Below, in pieces: positions 1-6,408 of a stretch of DNA of 10,235 nucleotides. Position 1 is the first letter of the stretch, and every line of letters begins with the position of its first letter. Position numbers and translations under genes: made by a program. The DNA comes from DASUAO01 sp046484625 (lineage in GTDB: Bacteria; Actinomycetota; Acidimicrobiia; IMCC26256; PALSA-555). The DNA lies in contig JAWOIO010000090.1 of the NCBI GenBank assembly GCA_046484625.1, forward strand, positions 1-10,235, given 5' to 3'. The notes under the pieces are model-generated. The model saw only the letters and a list, made by a program, of their open reading frames with translations. It did no database searches and had not been told where the DNA came from.

Positions 1-703
1 CGCCGGCGCTGCGATCCTCGACGTCGGCGGGGAGTCGACCCGACCCGGCGCCGAGCCGGTGGATCGGGACGTCGAGCTCCGACGCGTCGTGCCGGTGGTC
101 GAGGCGCTCGCCCGGGAGACCGAGGTGCCCGTGAGCATCGACACGGCCAAGGCGGCGGTGGCTGCCGCCGCGCTCGACGCCGGCGCCCTGATCGTCAATG
201 ACGTCAGTGCCGGTCGCGCCGATCCGCACATGCTCGGGCTGGTCGCGGAGGCACGCGCCGCGGTCGTCCTCATGCACATGGCAGGAGAGCCCCGGACCAT
301 GCAGGACCACCCTCACTACGACGACGTCGTCGGCGAGGTCGGCGACTTCCTCCTGGAGCGGTTGGACGCCGCGGAGCGCGCCGGCATCGACCGGGGCGCG
401 ATCGCCGCGGATCCCGGCATCGGATTCGGCAAGACGCCACACCACAACCTCGCCCTCCTCGCCGGCCTGCGTGATCTCGTCGCCCGGCTCGGTGTCCCGG
501 TGCTGATCGGTGCGTCCCGCAAGCGGTTCCTCGCCGAGATCGCCGGGGGCCGCGATGAGCCCGTCGAGCGCGACGACGCCACACTCGCCACCGTCGTGAG
601 CGCCGTCGACGCCGGGGCGCGGATCGTCCGCGTCCACGACGTACGCCCGGCGGTCCGTGCCGTTGCGCTCCTCGATCAGCTCGCGCTCGCCCGGGCCGCG
701 TGA
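1..703 (+). CDS. folP: Dihydropteroate synthase (5' end outside window)
   Basis: Cytosolic folate enzyme that condenses 6-hydroxymethyl-7,8-dihydropterin pyrophosphate with p-aminobenzoate to give 7,8-dihydropteroate. The reading frame is open from base 2, so the start codon and first part of the TIM barrel are missing. The visible part opens with the pterin-site signature LDVGGESTRPGA. It then shows SIDTAKA, NDVSAGRA, LMHMAGEPRTMQ, the DPGIGFGKT loop (Asp/Lys contacts to pterin), GASRKRF and the closing RVHDV strand. These are the family's diagnostic blocks in the right order. About 233 residues are present of the usual 270–290, so only some 40–60 N-terminal residues are lost. No active-site substitution is visible. 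A 7-bp gap separates it from the next gene, implying co-transcription with the following folate genes. Confidence 0.97.
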   Translation, partial: AGAAILDVGGESTRPGAEPVDRDVELRRVVPVVEALARETEVPVSIDTAKAAVAAAALDAGALIVNDVSAGRADPHMLGLVAEARAAVVLMHMAGEPRTMQDHPHYDDVVGEVGDFLLERLDAAERAGIDRGAIAADPGIGFGKTPHHNLALLAGLRDLVARLGVPVLIGASRKRFLAEIAGGRDEPVERDDATLATVVSAVDAGARIVRVHDVRPAVRAVALLDQLALARAA

Positions 704-710
704 CGAGCCG

Positions 711-1238
711 ATGACGACCATGCGGGGCCGCTGGGCCCAGGGGCTCGAGCCGCGTGGCTTCTGCTGGATCGTGCAGGACCGGCTCGCGGCGTCGGAACGC
801 CCGGGTGGGTTCGCCCGCAACCACCGCAAGGTGCGCCGCCAGGAGGAGCTGATCTGGCTCGCCGGCCACGGGTTCACGCACCTGCTGTCGCTCCTCGACT
901 CGCCGCACAACCTCCACGCGTACGAGGAGGCCGGCATCGCGTACGAGCACCTGCCGCTCGGCCGTCACGACGAGTGGCCGACGCGGCTGCCACCGATCTA
1001 CGCGACCCTCGCAGGTTGGCTCGAGGACCCGTCCGAGCTCGTCCTGATCCACCACGAGGAGTTCGGCGACCGACTGGTCGGCGTGCTCACCGGGTACCTC
1101 CTCTACGCGGGGTTCGTCGACCAGGGAGCACACGCGGTCGTCGCGATGGAGAAGATCACCGGTCGCCAGCTCGGGGCGCTGGGGCGCGAGATCGTCGCCA
1201 CGACCATCGACGAGGGCCTCGTCGGTCGTACGACCTGA
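711..1238 (+). CDS. Tyrosine/dual-specificity phosphatase-like protein, probably catalytically dead
   Basis: A 175-residue protein between folP and folB. The stretch around residues 58–81 (LLSLLDSPHNL, then YEEAGIAYEHLPL) reads like the strand–helix–strand leading to the P-loop in small DSP/PTP-fold phosphatases. At residues 110–134 a hydrophobic strand (LVLI) is followed by HHEEFGDR and a hydrophobic helix (LVGVLTGYLLYAG), the position of the HC-x5-R P-loop. His114 and Arg121 are in register, but the nucleophile Cys is His115, the usual P-loop Gly is shifted by one, and Ser/Thr after Arg is Leu. Asp87 sits about where the general acid lies. ATG 711 was chosen because it follows the folP stop; ATG 720 is an alternative, and neither has a strong ribosome binding site. 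The stop overlaps the folB start by one base (TGATG). The fold assignment is from motif reading; the function is unknown. It may be a pseudophosphatase or a phosphate-ligand-binding protein tied to folate synthesis. Confidence 0.8.
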   Translation: MTTMRGRWAQGLEPRGFCWIVQDRLAASERPGGFARNHRKVRRQEELIWLAGHGFTHLLSLLDSPHNLHAYEEAGIAYEHLPLGRHDEWPTRLPPIYATLAGWLEDPSELVLIHHEEFGDRLVGVLTGYLLYAGFVDQGAHAVVAMEKITGRQLGALGREIVATTIDEGLVGRTT

Positions 1239-1588
1239 TGGATCGCGTGCTCATCACCGGGCTGCGCGAGTCCGGCATCCACGGGGTCCTGCCCGAGGAG
1301 CGCACGCACGCGCAACCCTTCGAGGTCGACGTCGAGCTGTCGGTGGACCTGACCGCGGCCGGCGTGAGCGATGCGCTCGCCGACACGGTCGACTACGCGG
1401 CCGTCGCCGACGCGGTGAGCCGGGTGGTGCGCGACGAGAGCCACCAGCTCCTCGAGCGGCTCGCGACCCGGATCGCCGAGGAGTGTCGGGCCGACGCCCG
1501 GGTGGTGGCTGTCGTGGTGACGGTCCGCAAGCTCGAGCCGCCGATGGACCTGACCCTCGACCACGTCGCCGTGCGCATCCAGCGGTGA
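1238..1588 (+). CDS. folB: Dihydroneopterin aldolase
   Basis: Converts 7,8-dihydroneopterin to 6-hydroxymethyl-7,8-dihydropterin plus glycolaldehyde; the family forms octameric rings of a tunnelling fold. The 116-residue length is normal. Visible signatures are the N-terminal VLITGLRESGIHGVLPEER (with the catalytic Glu in PEER), the central DTVDYA motif, the HQLLERLA helix (Glu73 anchors the pterin) and VVTVRKLEPP, where Lys98 matches the conserved lysine. The more usual ending of the last motif is K-P-x-A/P-P; here it is KLEPP, a conservative deviation. ATG 1238 shares its A with the upstream TGA, and the gene ends in a GTGA overlap with folK, so translation is probably coupled on both sides. 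It supplies the substrate of FolK, which in turn feeds FolP. Confidence 0.95.
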   Translation: MDRVLITGLRESGIHGVLPEERTHAQPFEVDVELSVDLTAAGVSDALADTVDYAAVADAVSRVVRDESHQLLERLATRIAEECRADARVVAVVVTVRKLEPPMDLTLDHVAVRIQR

Positions 1589-2070
1589 GCCGCCTGGCGC
1601 ACCTGGGCCTCGGGTCGAACGTCGGCGACCGGCTTGCGCACCTCCAGGGCGCGGTCGACGATCTCGCCGCGGCTGCGGACGTCGACGTGGTGGCCGTCTC
1701 GTCCGTGTACGAGACGAGCCCGGTCGGTGGCCCCGAGCAGGACGACTACCTGAACGCGGTCGTGGCGGTCGAGACCGACCGCTCCGCGAGGTCCTTGCTC
1801 GAGCTCGGCCAGGAGCTGGAGCGACGGGCGCAGCGGACCCGGACCGTGCGGTGGGGCCCGCGGACGCTCGACGTCGACGTGCTGCTGGTCGGGAGCGAGC
1901 GCACGGCCGACCCCGACCTCGAGGTGCCCCACCCCCGGATCTGGGATCGGGGCTTCGTCGTCGTGCCGCTGCACGAGATCGCAGCCGATCTGGTGCGCCC
2001 GGACCGTCTGGCGGCCGTCTCCGGGGACGACGTGCGGCGCACCGACCTATCCTTGACCATCCCGACGTGA
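1585..2070 (+). CDS. folK: 2-amino-4-hydroxy-6-hydroxymethyldihydropteridine pyrophosphokinase (HPPK)
   Basis: Transfers pyrophosphate from ATP to 6-hydroxymethyl-7,8-dihydropterin, giving the activated pterin used by dihydropteroate synthase. The protein has 161 residues, typical of monofunctional HPPK. It contains LGLGSNVGDR (residues 7–16), YETSPVGGPEQDDYLN (42–57), the catalytic RWGPRTLDVDVLL (89–101, with Asp96 and Asp98 as the magnesium ligands) and VPHPR (115–119). GTG 1585 is chosen because it overlaps the folB stop as GTGA and places the GLGSN strand right at the N-terminus, as in the family. Starting further upstream would add about 34 residues that overlap folB and resemble nothing. 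It is the last gene of the folate block; a small inverted repeat follows its stop. Confidence 0.96.
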   Translation: MSRLAHLGLGSNVGDRLAHLQGAVDDLAAAADVDVVAVSSVYETSPVGGPEQDDYLNAVVAVETDRSARSLLELGQELERRAQRTRTVRWGPRTLDVDVLLVGSERTADPDLEVPHPRIWDRGFVVVPLHEIAADLVRPDRLAAVSGDDVRRTDLSLTIPT

Positions 2071-2073
2071 CGA

Positions 2074-2088
2074 GATCCCCTCGGGATC
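2074..2088 (+). terminator. Small inverted repeat just after folK, weak terminator candidate
   Basis: A perfect 6-bp inverted repeat (GATCCC / GGGATC) with a 3-base loop (CTC) begins four bases after the folK stop. No T-run follows (the next bases are CGTAGCAACC), so it is not a classical intrinsic terminator. It may be a weak or T-less terminator, or a structure at the folate mRNA 3' end. It lies at the only sizeable gap between the folate and pantothenate genes, which is where a transcription boundary would be expected. Confidence 0.3.
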
Positions 2089-2106
2089 CGTAGCAACCGG
2101 CACCCG

Positions 2107-2148
2107 CCCGCATGTCTGGGCCCGCATGTCTGGGCCTGCATGCATGTG
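2107..2148 (+). repeat. Tandem 14-bp direct repeat, two perfect copies and one decayed copy
   Basis: The unit CCCGCATGTCTGGG occurs at 2107–2120 and immediately again at 2121–2134. The following bases, CCTGCATGCATGTG (2135–2148), match it at 10 of 14 positions and contain the 8-bp palindrome TGCATGCA (2137–2144). The array lies in the 109-bp spacer between folK and the DUF2520 gene, 32 bp upstream of the chosen start codon. It could be an operator array for the downstream operon or simply a slippage product. No regulator can be named from the sequence. Confidence 0.7.
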
Positions 2149-2160
2149 GAGGGCTGGATT

Positions 2161-2170
2161 GGAAAGGGGA
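2161..2170 (+). promoter_or_regulatory. Ribosome binding site of the DUF2520 gene
   Basis: The purine-rich stretch GGAAAGGGGA lies 9 bases before ATG 2180. It decides the start: the in-frame ATG at 2126 lies inside the tandem repeat, has no such purine stretch, and would add 18 residues ahead of the Rossmann strand. Confidence 0.65.
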
Positions 2171-2179
2171 CGCCGAGCC

Positions 2180-3010
2180 ATGACCCGCCGCGTCGCGCTC
2201 GTCGGCCCCGGTCGGGCCGGAGGTGCGCTGTGCCTGGCGCTGCGCCGCGGCGGTGATCGCGTCGTGGCCGTCGCCGGTCGGTCGCCCGACGCGCCGTCCA
2301 CGCAGGCCACGGCGCAGCTGCTCGGCGCCCCCGTCGTCGAGGTCGAGGCCGCCGGGGTCGGCGCCGACCTCGTCGTGCTCGCCCCGCCCGACGCCCGACT
2401 CGTCGACGTCGCACGGGTCGTCGCCGCGAGCATCGAGACCGATGCCCTCGTCGTGCACCTCTCCGGGGCGCAGGGGCTCGGAGCGCTCGCGTCCATCGCC
2501 GAGCAACGAACCGATGTCGCGATCGGGGCCCTGCATCCCCTGCAGTCCCTCCCGTCGGCCGAGGCCGGCGCCGACCGGCTCGCCGGCTCGTGGGCTGCCG
2601 TGGCCGGCGACGCCAGGGTCACCGTCCTCGCCGCGGACCTCGGGCTCCGCCCGTTCGCGGTGGCCGACGAGCATCGTGCCCGCTACCACGCCGCCGCATG
2701 CGTCGCCTCGAACCACCTCGTCGCCCTGCTCGCGCAGGTCGGACGTCTCGCCGCCGCGGCCGGGGTCCCGGAGGAAGCGTTTCAGCCGCTCGTGCGCGCG
2801 ACGGTCGAGCACGCGCTCGCCATCGGTCCGGCGGCGGCGCTGACGGGTCCGATCTCGCGGGGAGACATCGGGACGGTCGCGGCCCACCTTGCGGCGATCC
2901 CCGACGACGAGCGCCGGGCCTACCGTGCGCTGGCGGATGCAGCCCGGGTGCTGGCCGGCCACGACGACCCCGCGCTCGTCGACCTCCTCGCGGCCGAGAC
3001 CGCACCATGA
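2180..3010 (+). CDS. Rossmann-fold and DUF2520 domain oxidoreductase
   Basis: A 276-residue protein with an N-terminal NAD(P)-binding Rossmann domain: RRVALVGPGRAGGAL (GxGxxG-type, residues about 3–17), then VVLAPPDARL and VVHLSGAQGL. Residues around 115–123 give GALHPLQSLP. The C-terminal helical domain has YHAAACVASNHLVALL and ALTGPISRGDIGTVAAHL, both characteristic of the DUF2520 family (compare Mycobacterium tuberculosis Rv3603c, also next to panC). The layout resembles ketopantoate reductase and F420-dependent NADP reductase relatives, so a reductase acting in pantothenate supply is a reasonable inference but not shown. The start at 2180 is set by the upstream ribosome binding site and by the conserved glycine strand near the N-terminus. 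Its TGA overlaps the panC ATG (ATGA), implying translational coupling. Confidence 0.92.
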   Translation: MTRRVALVGPGRAGGALCLALRRGGDRVVAVAGRSPDAPSTQATAQLLGAPVVEVEAAGVGADLVVLAPPDARLVDVARVVAASIETDALVVHLSGAQGLGALASIAEQRTDVAIGALHPLQSLPSAEAGADRLAGSWAAVAGDARVTVLAADLGLRPFAVADEHRARYHAAACVASNHLVALLAQVGRLAAAAGVPEEAFQPLVRATVEHALAIGPAAALTGPISRGDIGTVAAHLAAIPDDERRAYRALADAARVLAGHDDPALVDLLAAETAP

Positions 3011-3930
3011 GAACCCTGCACACGATCACCGACGTCCGTGCCGCGTGCGAGGAGTGGCGCACCGCGGGGGATGTGGTGGGTCTCGTGCCGACGATGGGTG
3101 CGTTCCACGACGGCCATCGGTCCCTCATGGACGCCGCACGCGCCGAGTGCGACCGCGTCATCGTGTCGCTGTTCGTGAACCCTACGCAGTTCGCACCGAA
3201 CGAGGATCTCGCTGCGTACCCGCGCGATCCCGAGGGCGATCGCTCGCTCGCCGAGGCGGTCGGTGTCGACGTGCTGTTCGCACCCGACGTCGAGGAGATG
3301 TACCCGGAGCCGGGACTCACCACGGTCCACGTCGAGGGTCTCACGGCGCGGCTCTGCGGTGCCGACCGACCGAGCCACTTCGACGGGGTTGCGACCGTGG
3401 TCGCGAAGCTCTTCTCGATCACCGGGCGGTGCCGTGCGTACTTCGGGCGCAAGGATGCCCAGCAGCTCGCCGTCGTCGGTCGGATGACGCGCGACCTCGA
3501 CCTCCCCGTGGAGGTCATCGGTTGCCCGCTCGTGCGCGAGCCCGACGGCCTCGCCATGTCGAGCCGGAACGCCTACCTGGAGCCAGCCGAGCGGGCAACG
3601 GCCCTCGCCCTGTTCCGTTCCCTACGAGCCGGCGCCGACGCGGTCGCAGCGGGGCTACGCGATCCGGCGATGCTCGGCGAAGTCGTCGCCACGGAGCTCG
3701 CGAGCGAGACGTCGGTCCGAACGGAGTACGTGGAGGTGGTCGACCCTGCGACCCTCGAGCCGCGCACCGAGATCGAGGGCGCGACGCTCGTCGCGGTCGC
3801 CGCGCGGGTCGGGCCGGCCCGCCTCATCGACAACATGACGCTCGAGGTGCGCGGCGAGGTCGTCACCGCCGACCTCGGCGTGAACCTGCGCGACGGCCGG
3901 TACGTGCCAGTCGCCGGGATCGCCCCGTAG
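3007..3930 (+). CDS. panC: Pantothenate synthetase (pantoate–beta-alanine ligase)
   Basis: ATP-dependent cytosolic enzyme joining pantoate and beta-alanine through a pantoyl-adenylate. The 307-residue protein shows all class signatures: LVPTMGAFHDGH (26–37, with the HxGH ATP-binding histidines 34 and 37), SLFVNPTQF (54–62, pantoate site), YPRD, HFDGVATVV (124–132), AYFGRKDAQQL (144–154), REPDGLAMSSRN (177–188, KMSKS-like loop) and RLIDN (272–276). A tail of about 30 residues follows RLIDN, which is within the range seen in actinobacterial homologues. ATG 3007 overlaps the upstream stop as ATGA and places the first strand as expected. The next gene is nadB after a 9-bp gap; the beta-alanine-forming panD, which follows panC in mycobacteria, is not here. 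Confidence 0.97.
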   Translation: MRTLHTITDVRAACEEWRTAGDVVGLVPTMGAFHDGHRSLMDAARAECDRVIVSLFVNPTQFAPNEDLAAYPRDPEGDRSLAEAVGVDVLFAPDVEEMYPEPGLTTVHVEGLTARLCGADRPSHFDGVATVVAKLFSITGRCRAYFGRKDAQQLAVVGRMTRDLDLPVEVIGCPLVREPDGLAMSSRNAYLEPAERATALALFRSLRAGADAVAAGLRDPAMLGEVVATELASETSVRTEYVEVVDPATLEPRTEIEGATLVAVAARVGPARLIDNMTLEVRGEVVTADLGVNLRDGRYVPVAGIAP

Positions 3931-3939
3931 GCTCGCCAG

Positions 3940-5502
3940 ATGCTGGACGTACTCGTGCTCGGCGGTGGTGTCGCGGGGCTGTCGGCCGCGGTGCGGGCGG
4001 CCCGGTCCGGCCGATCGGTCGCGGTGGTCACCAAGGCCGTCCTCGGCGCCTCGGCGACCCAGTACGCGCAAGGCGGTGTCGCGGCTGTCCTCGATCCCGG
4101 TCCGGACTCCCCGGAGCTGCACCTGCGTGACACGCTGGCTGCCGGCGCAGGGCTGTGCGACGCGGATGCCGTCCGCCTGATGGTCAGCGAAGGGCCGACG
4201 AGCATCCGCGAGCTGATCGCGATGGGAGCCCACTTCGACGAGGACGGCGCCGACTTCGCGTTCACCAGGGAGGGGGGCCACTCCGTCCCGCGCATCCTCC
4301 ACGCCGGGGGTGACGCCACCGGCGCCGAGATCGAGCGGGCCCTGGTCGCGGCGGTCAAGGCCACCGCCACCGAGATCCGCCAGCGCTGGTTCGCTCGCGA
4401 CCTGCTGATCGAGGGCGATCGGGCCGTCGGCGTGGTTGCCCTCGATCCCGACCGGGTCGAGCACGAGATCCGCGCCCGCCACACGATCATCGCGACCGGC
4501 GGCGCCGGGCAGTGCTTCGCGGTCACGACCAACCCGTCGCTGTCGACGGGCGACGGGATCGCCATGGCGCTGCGCGCCGGGGTCGCAGTCGCCGACGTCG
4601 AGTTCATGCAGTTCCATCCCACCGCGTTGCACCACCCGTCGATGCCGCGACCGCTCCTGTCCGAGGCGCTCCGCGGCGAAGGCGCCATCCTGCGCGACGA
4701 GCACGGTGAGCCCTTCATGACGGGTGAGCACCCGCTCGCCGACCTCGCGCCACGCGACGTGGTCGCCCGCGCGATCGCGCGACGCTGCGTCGAACGCGGG
4801 CTCGACAACCTCTGGCTCGACGCCCGCCCGATCGAGGGCTTCGCGGATCGGTTCCCCACGGTGTGGGCGTCGTGCCAGGCAGCCGGCCTCGATCCCAGTC
4901 GTGACCTGTTGCCGGTGGCGCCTGCCGCTCATTACCTGTCGGGTGGGGTGTGCACGGACCTCGACGGCGCGACGACACTCGCGGGATTGTGGGCGTGCGG
5001 GGAGACGGCATGCTCCGGCGTCCACGGTGCCAACCGGCTCGCATCGAATTCACTCCTCGACGGGCTGGTGTTCGGGTCCCGGTGCATCGACGCGATCGTC
5101 GCCGGCAAGGACGAGCCCGAAGCGACCGGCGTCCTGCGCGACCTCCCGCTCGCCGACATCGCCAGGCCGGCTCCGGTGCACGCTGCGGCCACCCGCACCT
5201 CGCGCGCCGAGGTGCAGCGGATCATGACGACCAACGCCGGCGTGCTCCGGGACGCCGCGTCGTTGGAACGGGCCGCGGAAGCGCTCGCGGCGATGCACCC
5301 GCCCGAGCCCGAGGTCGCCAACCTCGTCCAGGTCAGCCGCGCCCTCGTCGACGCCGCGCTGGCACGGGAGGAGTCGCGTGGCACCCACACCCGTCTCGAC
5401 CACCCGGAGACCCGCGACGAGTTCCTCGGCCGGATCGTCTTCACCGGGGCCCGGCACGAGCTCGCCCCGATCCATCCGGCCGAGACGGCGGAGGTGCCCT
5501 GA
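3940..5502 (+). CDS. nadB: L-aspartate oxidase
   Basis: FAD enzyme that oxidises L-aspartate to iminoaspartate, the first step of de novo NAD synthesis, for use by quinolinate synthase. The 520-residue protein belongs to the succinate dehydrogenase/fumarate reductase flavoprotein superfamily. It shows the FAD-binding VLGGGVAGLSAA (6–17), SATQYAQGGVAA (38–49), HSVPRILHAGGDATG (114–128), FMQFHPTAL (222–230), SEALRGEGA (241–249), DLAPRDVVARAI (268–279), PVAPAAHYLSGGV (325–337) and GVHGANRLASNSLLDGLVFG (360–379). His226, Arg272, His331 and Arg366 match the substrate-binding His/Arg set. The C-terminal helical domain (from about residue 405) is complete. ATG 3940 puts the glycine motif at residue 8. 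It is coupled to nadC by a TGATG one-base overlap. nadA is not in the window. Confidence 0.97.
   Translation: MLDVLVLGGGVAGLSAAVRAARSGRSVAVVTKAVLGASATQYAQGGVAAVLDPGPDSPELHLRDTLAAGAGLCDADAVRLMVSEGPTSIRELIAMGAHFDEDGADFAFTREGGHSVPRILHAGGDATGAEIERALVAAVKATATEIRQRWFARDLLIEGDRAVGVVALDPDRVEHEIRARHTIIATGGAGQCFAVTTNPSLSTGDGIAMALRAGVAVADVEFMQFHPTALHHPSMPRPLLSEALRGEGAILRDEHGEPFMTGEHPLADLAPRDVVARAIARRCVERGLDNLWLDARPIEGFADRFPTVWASCQAAGLDPSRDLLPVAPAAHYLSGGVCTDLDGATTLAGLWACGETACSGVHGANRLASNSLLDGLVFGSRCIDAIVAGKDEPEATGVLRDLPLADIARPAPVHAAATRTSRAEVQRIMTTNAGVLRDAASLERAAEALAAMHPPEPEVANLVQVSRALVDAALAREESRGTHTRLDHPETRDEFLGRIVFTGARHELAPIHPAETAEVP
5490..5496 (+). promoter_or_regulatory. Ribosome binding site of nadC inside the nadB 3' end
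   Basis: GGAGGTG, close to the consensus anti-16S match, lies 5 bases before the nadC ATG (5502) within the last codons of nadB. It supports the 5502 start over the in-frame ATG at 5538, and suggests nadC can be initiated independently of simple run-through from nadB. Confidence 0.6.
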
Positions 5503-6401
5503 TGAGCGCGGCGCGCCGAGAGCCGGAGCTCGATCCGATGCTGGACGCGCCGCGCCATCTCGTACGCGACGCCGTCACCCGAGCGCTCGTCGAGGACCTC
5601 GGCCCGCTCGGGGACATCACCGCCGCGCTCCTCCCGGTCGGCGCGACGTTCACGGCCGCCATCGTCGCCCGCGCCGCGGGAGTGCTCGCGGGGACCGCGT
5701 GTGTCGACGAGGTCTTCGCGCAGCTCGACTCGACGGTGCACATCGGGTGGAACGGCCGAGACGGCGTCACGCTCGACGCGGGCGACGAGATCGCGACCGT
5801 CGAGGGACCACTCCGGAGCGTGCTCACCGGCGAGCGCAGCGCGCTGAACTTCCTCTGTCATCTCTCCGGCATCGCGAGCGAGACGGCCCGGTACTGCGCG
5901 GCCGCCGGGAGCGCGACGGCGGTGTGCGAGACCCGCAAGACGCTCCCCGGGTTGCGAGCGCTCGAGAAGGCCGCGGTGCGTGCGGGCGGTGGTGTGAACC
6001 ATCGCGGTTCGCTCTCGGACATGGTCCTGATCAAGGACAACCACCTCGCGGGGTTCCGATCGCTGGGCCTGGGCATCGCCGATGCCGTCGCGCGTGCCCG
6101 GGAGATGTGGCCCGGGCGGGGGGTCGAGGTGGAGTGCGACCGCCTGGAGCAGGTCGTCGATGCCGTCGCCGCCGGTGCCGACGTCGTGATGCTCGACAAC
6201 ATGACGCCCGAGCAGGCCCGCGAGTGCGTGTCGGTCGTGCGGTCCGGGACCCGCCCGGGCACGATCCTGGAGGTCTCGGGCGGCGTGACGCTCGGGACGG
6301 TCGGTGCCTACGCTGCGACCGGGGTCGATCTGATCTCGACGAGCGCGATCACGCAGTCCGCCCCCGCGCTGGACATCGCGCTCGACGCGCGCCCAGGGTG
6401 A
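5502..6401 (+). CDS. nadC: Nicotinate-nucleotide pyrophosphorylase (quinolinate phosphoribosyltransferase)
   Basis: Decarboxylates quinolinate and transfers phosphoribose from PRPP, giving nicotinate mononucleotide. The 299-residue protein has the N-terminal EDLGPLGDIT, then GERSALNFLCHLSGIAS (110–126), ETRKTLPGLRALEKAAV (143–159), AGGGVNHR (161–168), MVLIKDNH (174–181), VEVECD (208–213), VMLDNM (229–234), LEVSGG (256–261) and a C-terminal ISTSAITQSAPALDI (278–292). The Arg/Lys/His set of the quinolinate and PRPP sites (R145, K146, H167, R168, K178) and the Glu211/Asp232 pair are all present. The last motif is more commonly STGALTHS, so the Ser-Ala-Ile version is a mild variant. It overlaps nadB by one base, with coaX starting 7 bp downstream. 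Confidence 0.97.
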   Translation: MSAARREPELDPMLDAPRHLVRDAVTRALVEDLGPLGDITAALLPVGATFTAAIVARAAGVLAGTACVDEVFAQLDSTVHIGWNGRDGVTLDAGDEIATVEGPLRSVLTGERSALNFLCHLSGIASETARYCAAAGSATAVCETRKTLPGLRALEKAAVRAGGGVNHRGSLSDMVLIKDNHLAGFRSLGLGIADAVARAREMWPGRGVEVECDRLEQVVDAVAAGADVVMLDNMTPEQARECVSVVRSGTRPGTILEVSGGVTLGTVGAYAATGVDLISTSAITQSAPALDIALDARPG

Positions 6402-6408
6402 GCTGACC

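Noticed and set aside
2053..2096. Promoter with TTGACC (2053–2058) as a -35 box ahead of the DUF2520 operon
   Set aside because: No acceptable -10 element is found at a 16–18 bp spacing, so a sigma-70-type promoter cannot be supported from sequence alone.
2107..2148. CRISPR array or insertion-sequence end
   Set aside because: The units are directly adjacent without spacers, only 14 bp long, and there is no transposase, cas gene or target duplication nearby.
2126..2179. Upstream ATG as start of the DUF2520 protein
   Set aside because: It lies inside the tandem repeat, lacks a ribosome binding site and would place 18 extra residues before the Rossmann strand. ATG 2180 has a good purine stretch 9 bases upstream.
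1103..2962. Long open frame on the minus strand (about 619 codons) across folB, folK and the DUF2520 gene
   Set aside because: It lies antisense to three genes with clear family motifs. Its translation is Arg/Gly/Pro-rich low complexity with no recognisable domain, as expected from stop-poor GC-rich DNA.
2590..3006. N-terminal extension of PanC reaching back over the DUF2520 gene
   Set aside because: The added sequence is an out-of-frame reading of the upstream gene. ATG 3007 gives the normal PanC N-terminus and an ATGA overlap.
3655..5025. Long minus-strand frame opposite panC and nadB
   Set aside because: Shadow of nadB and panC with no family motifs; its composition reflects reverse-complement codon bias.
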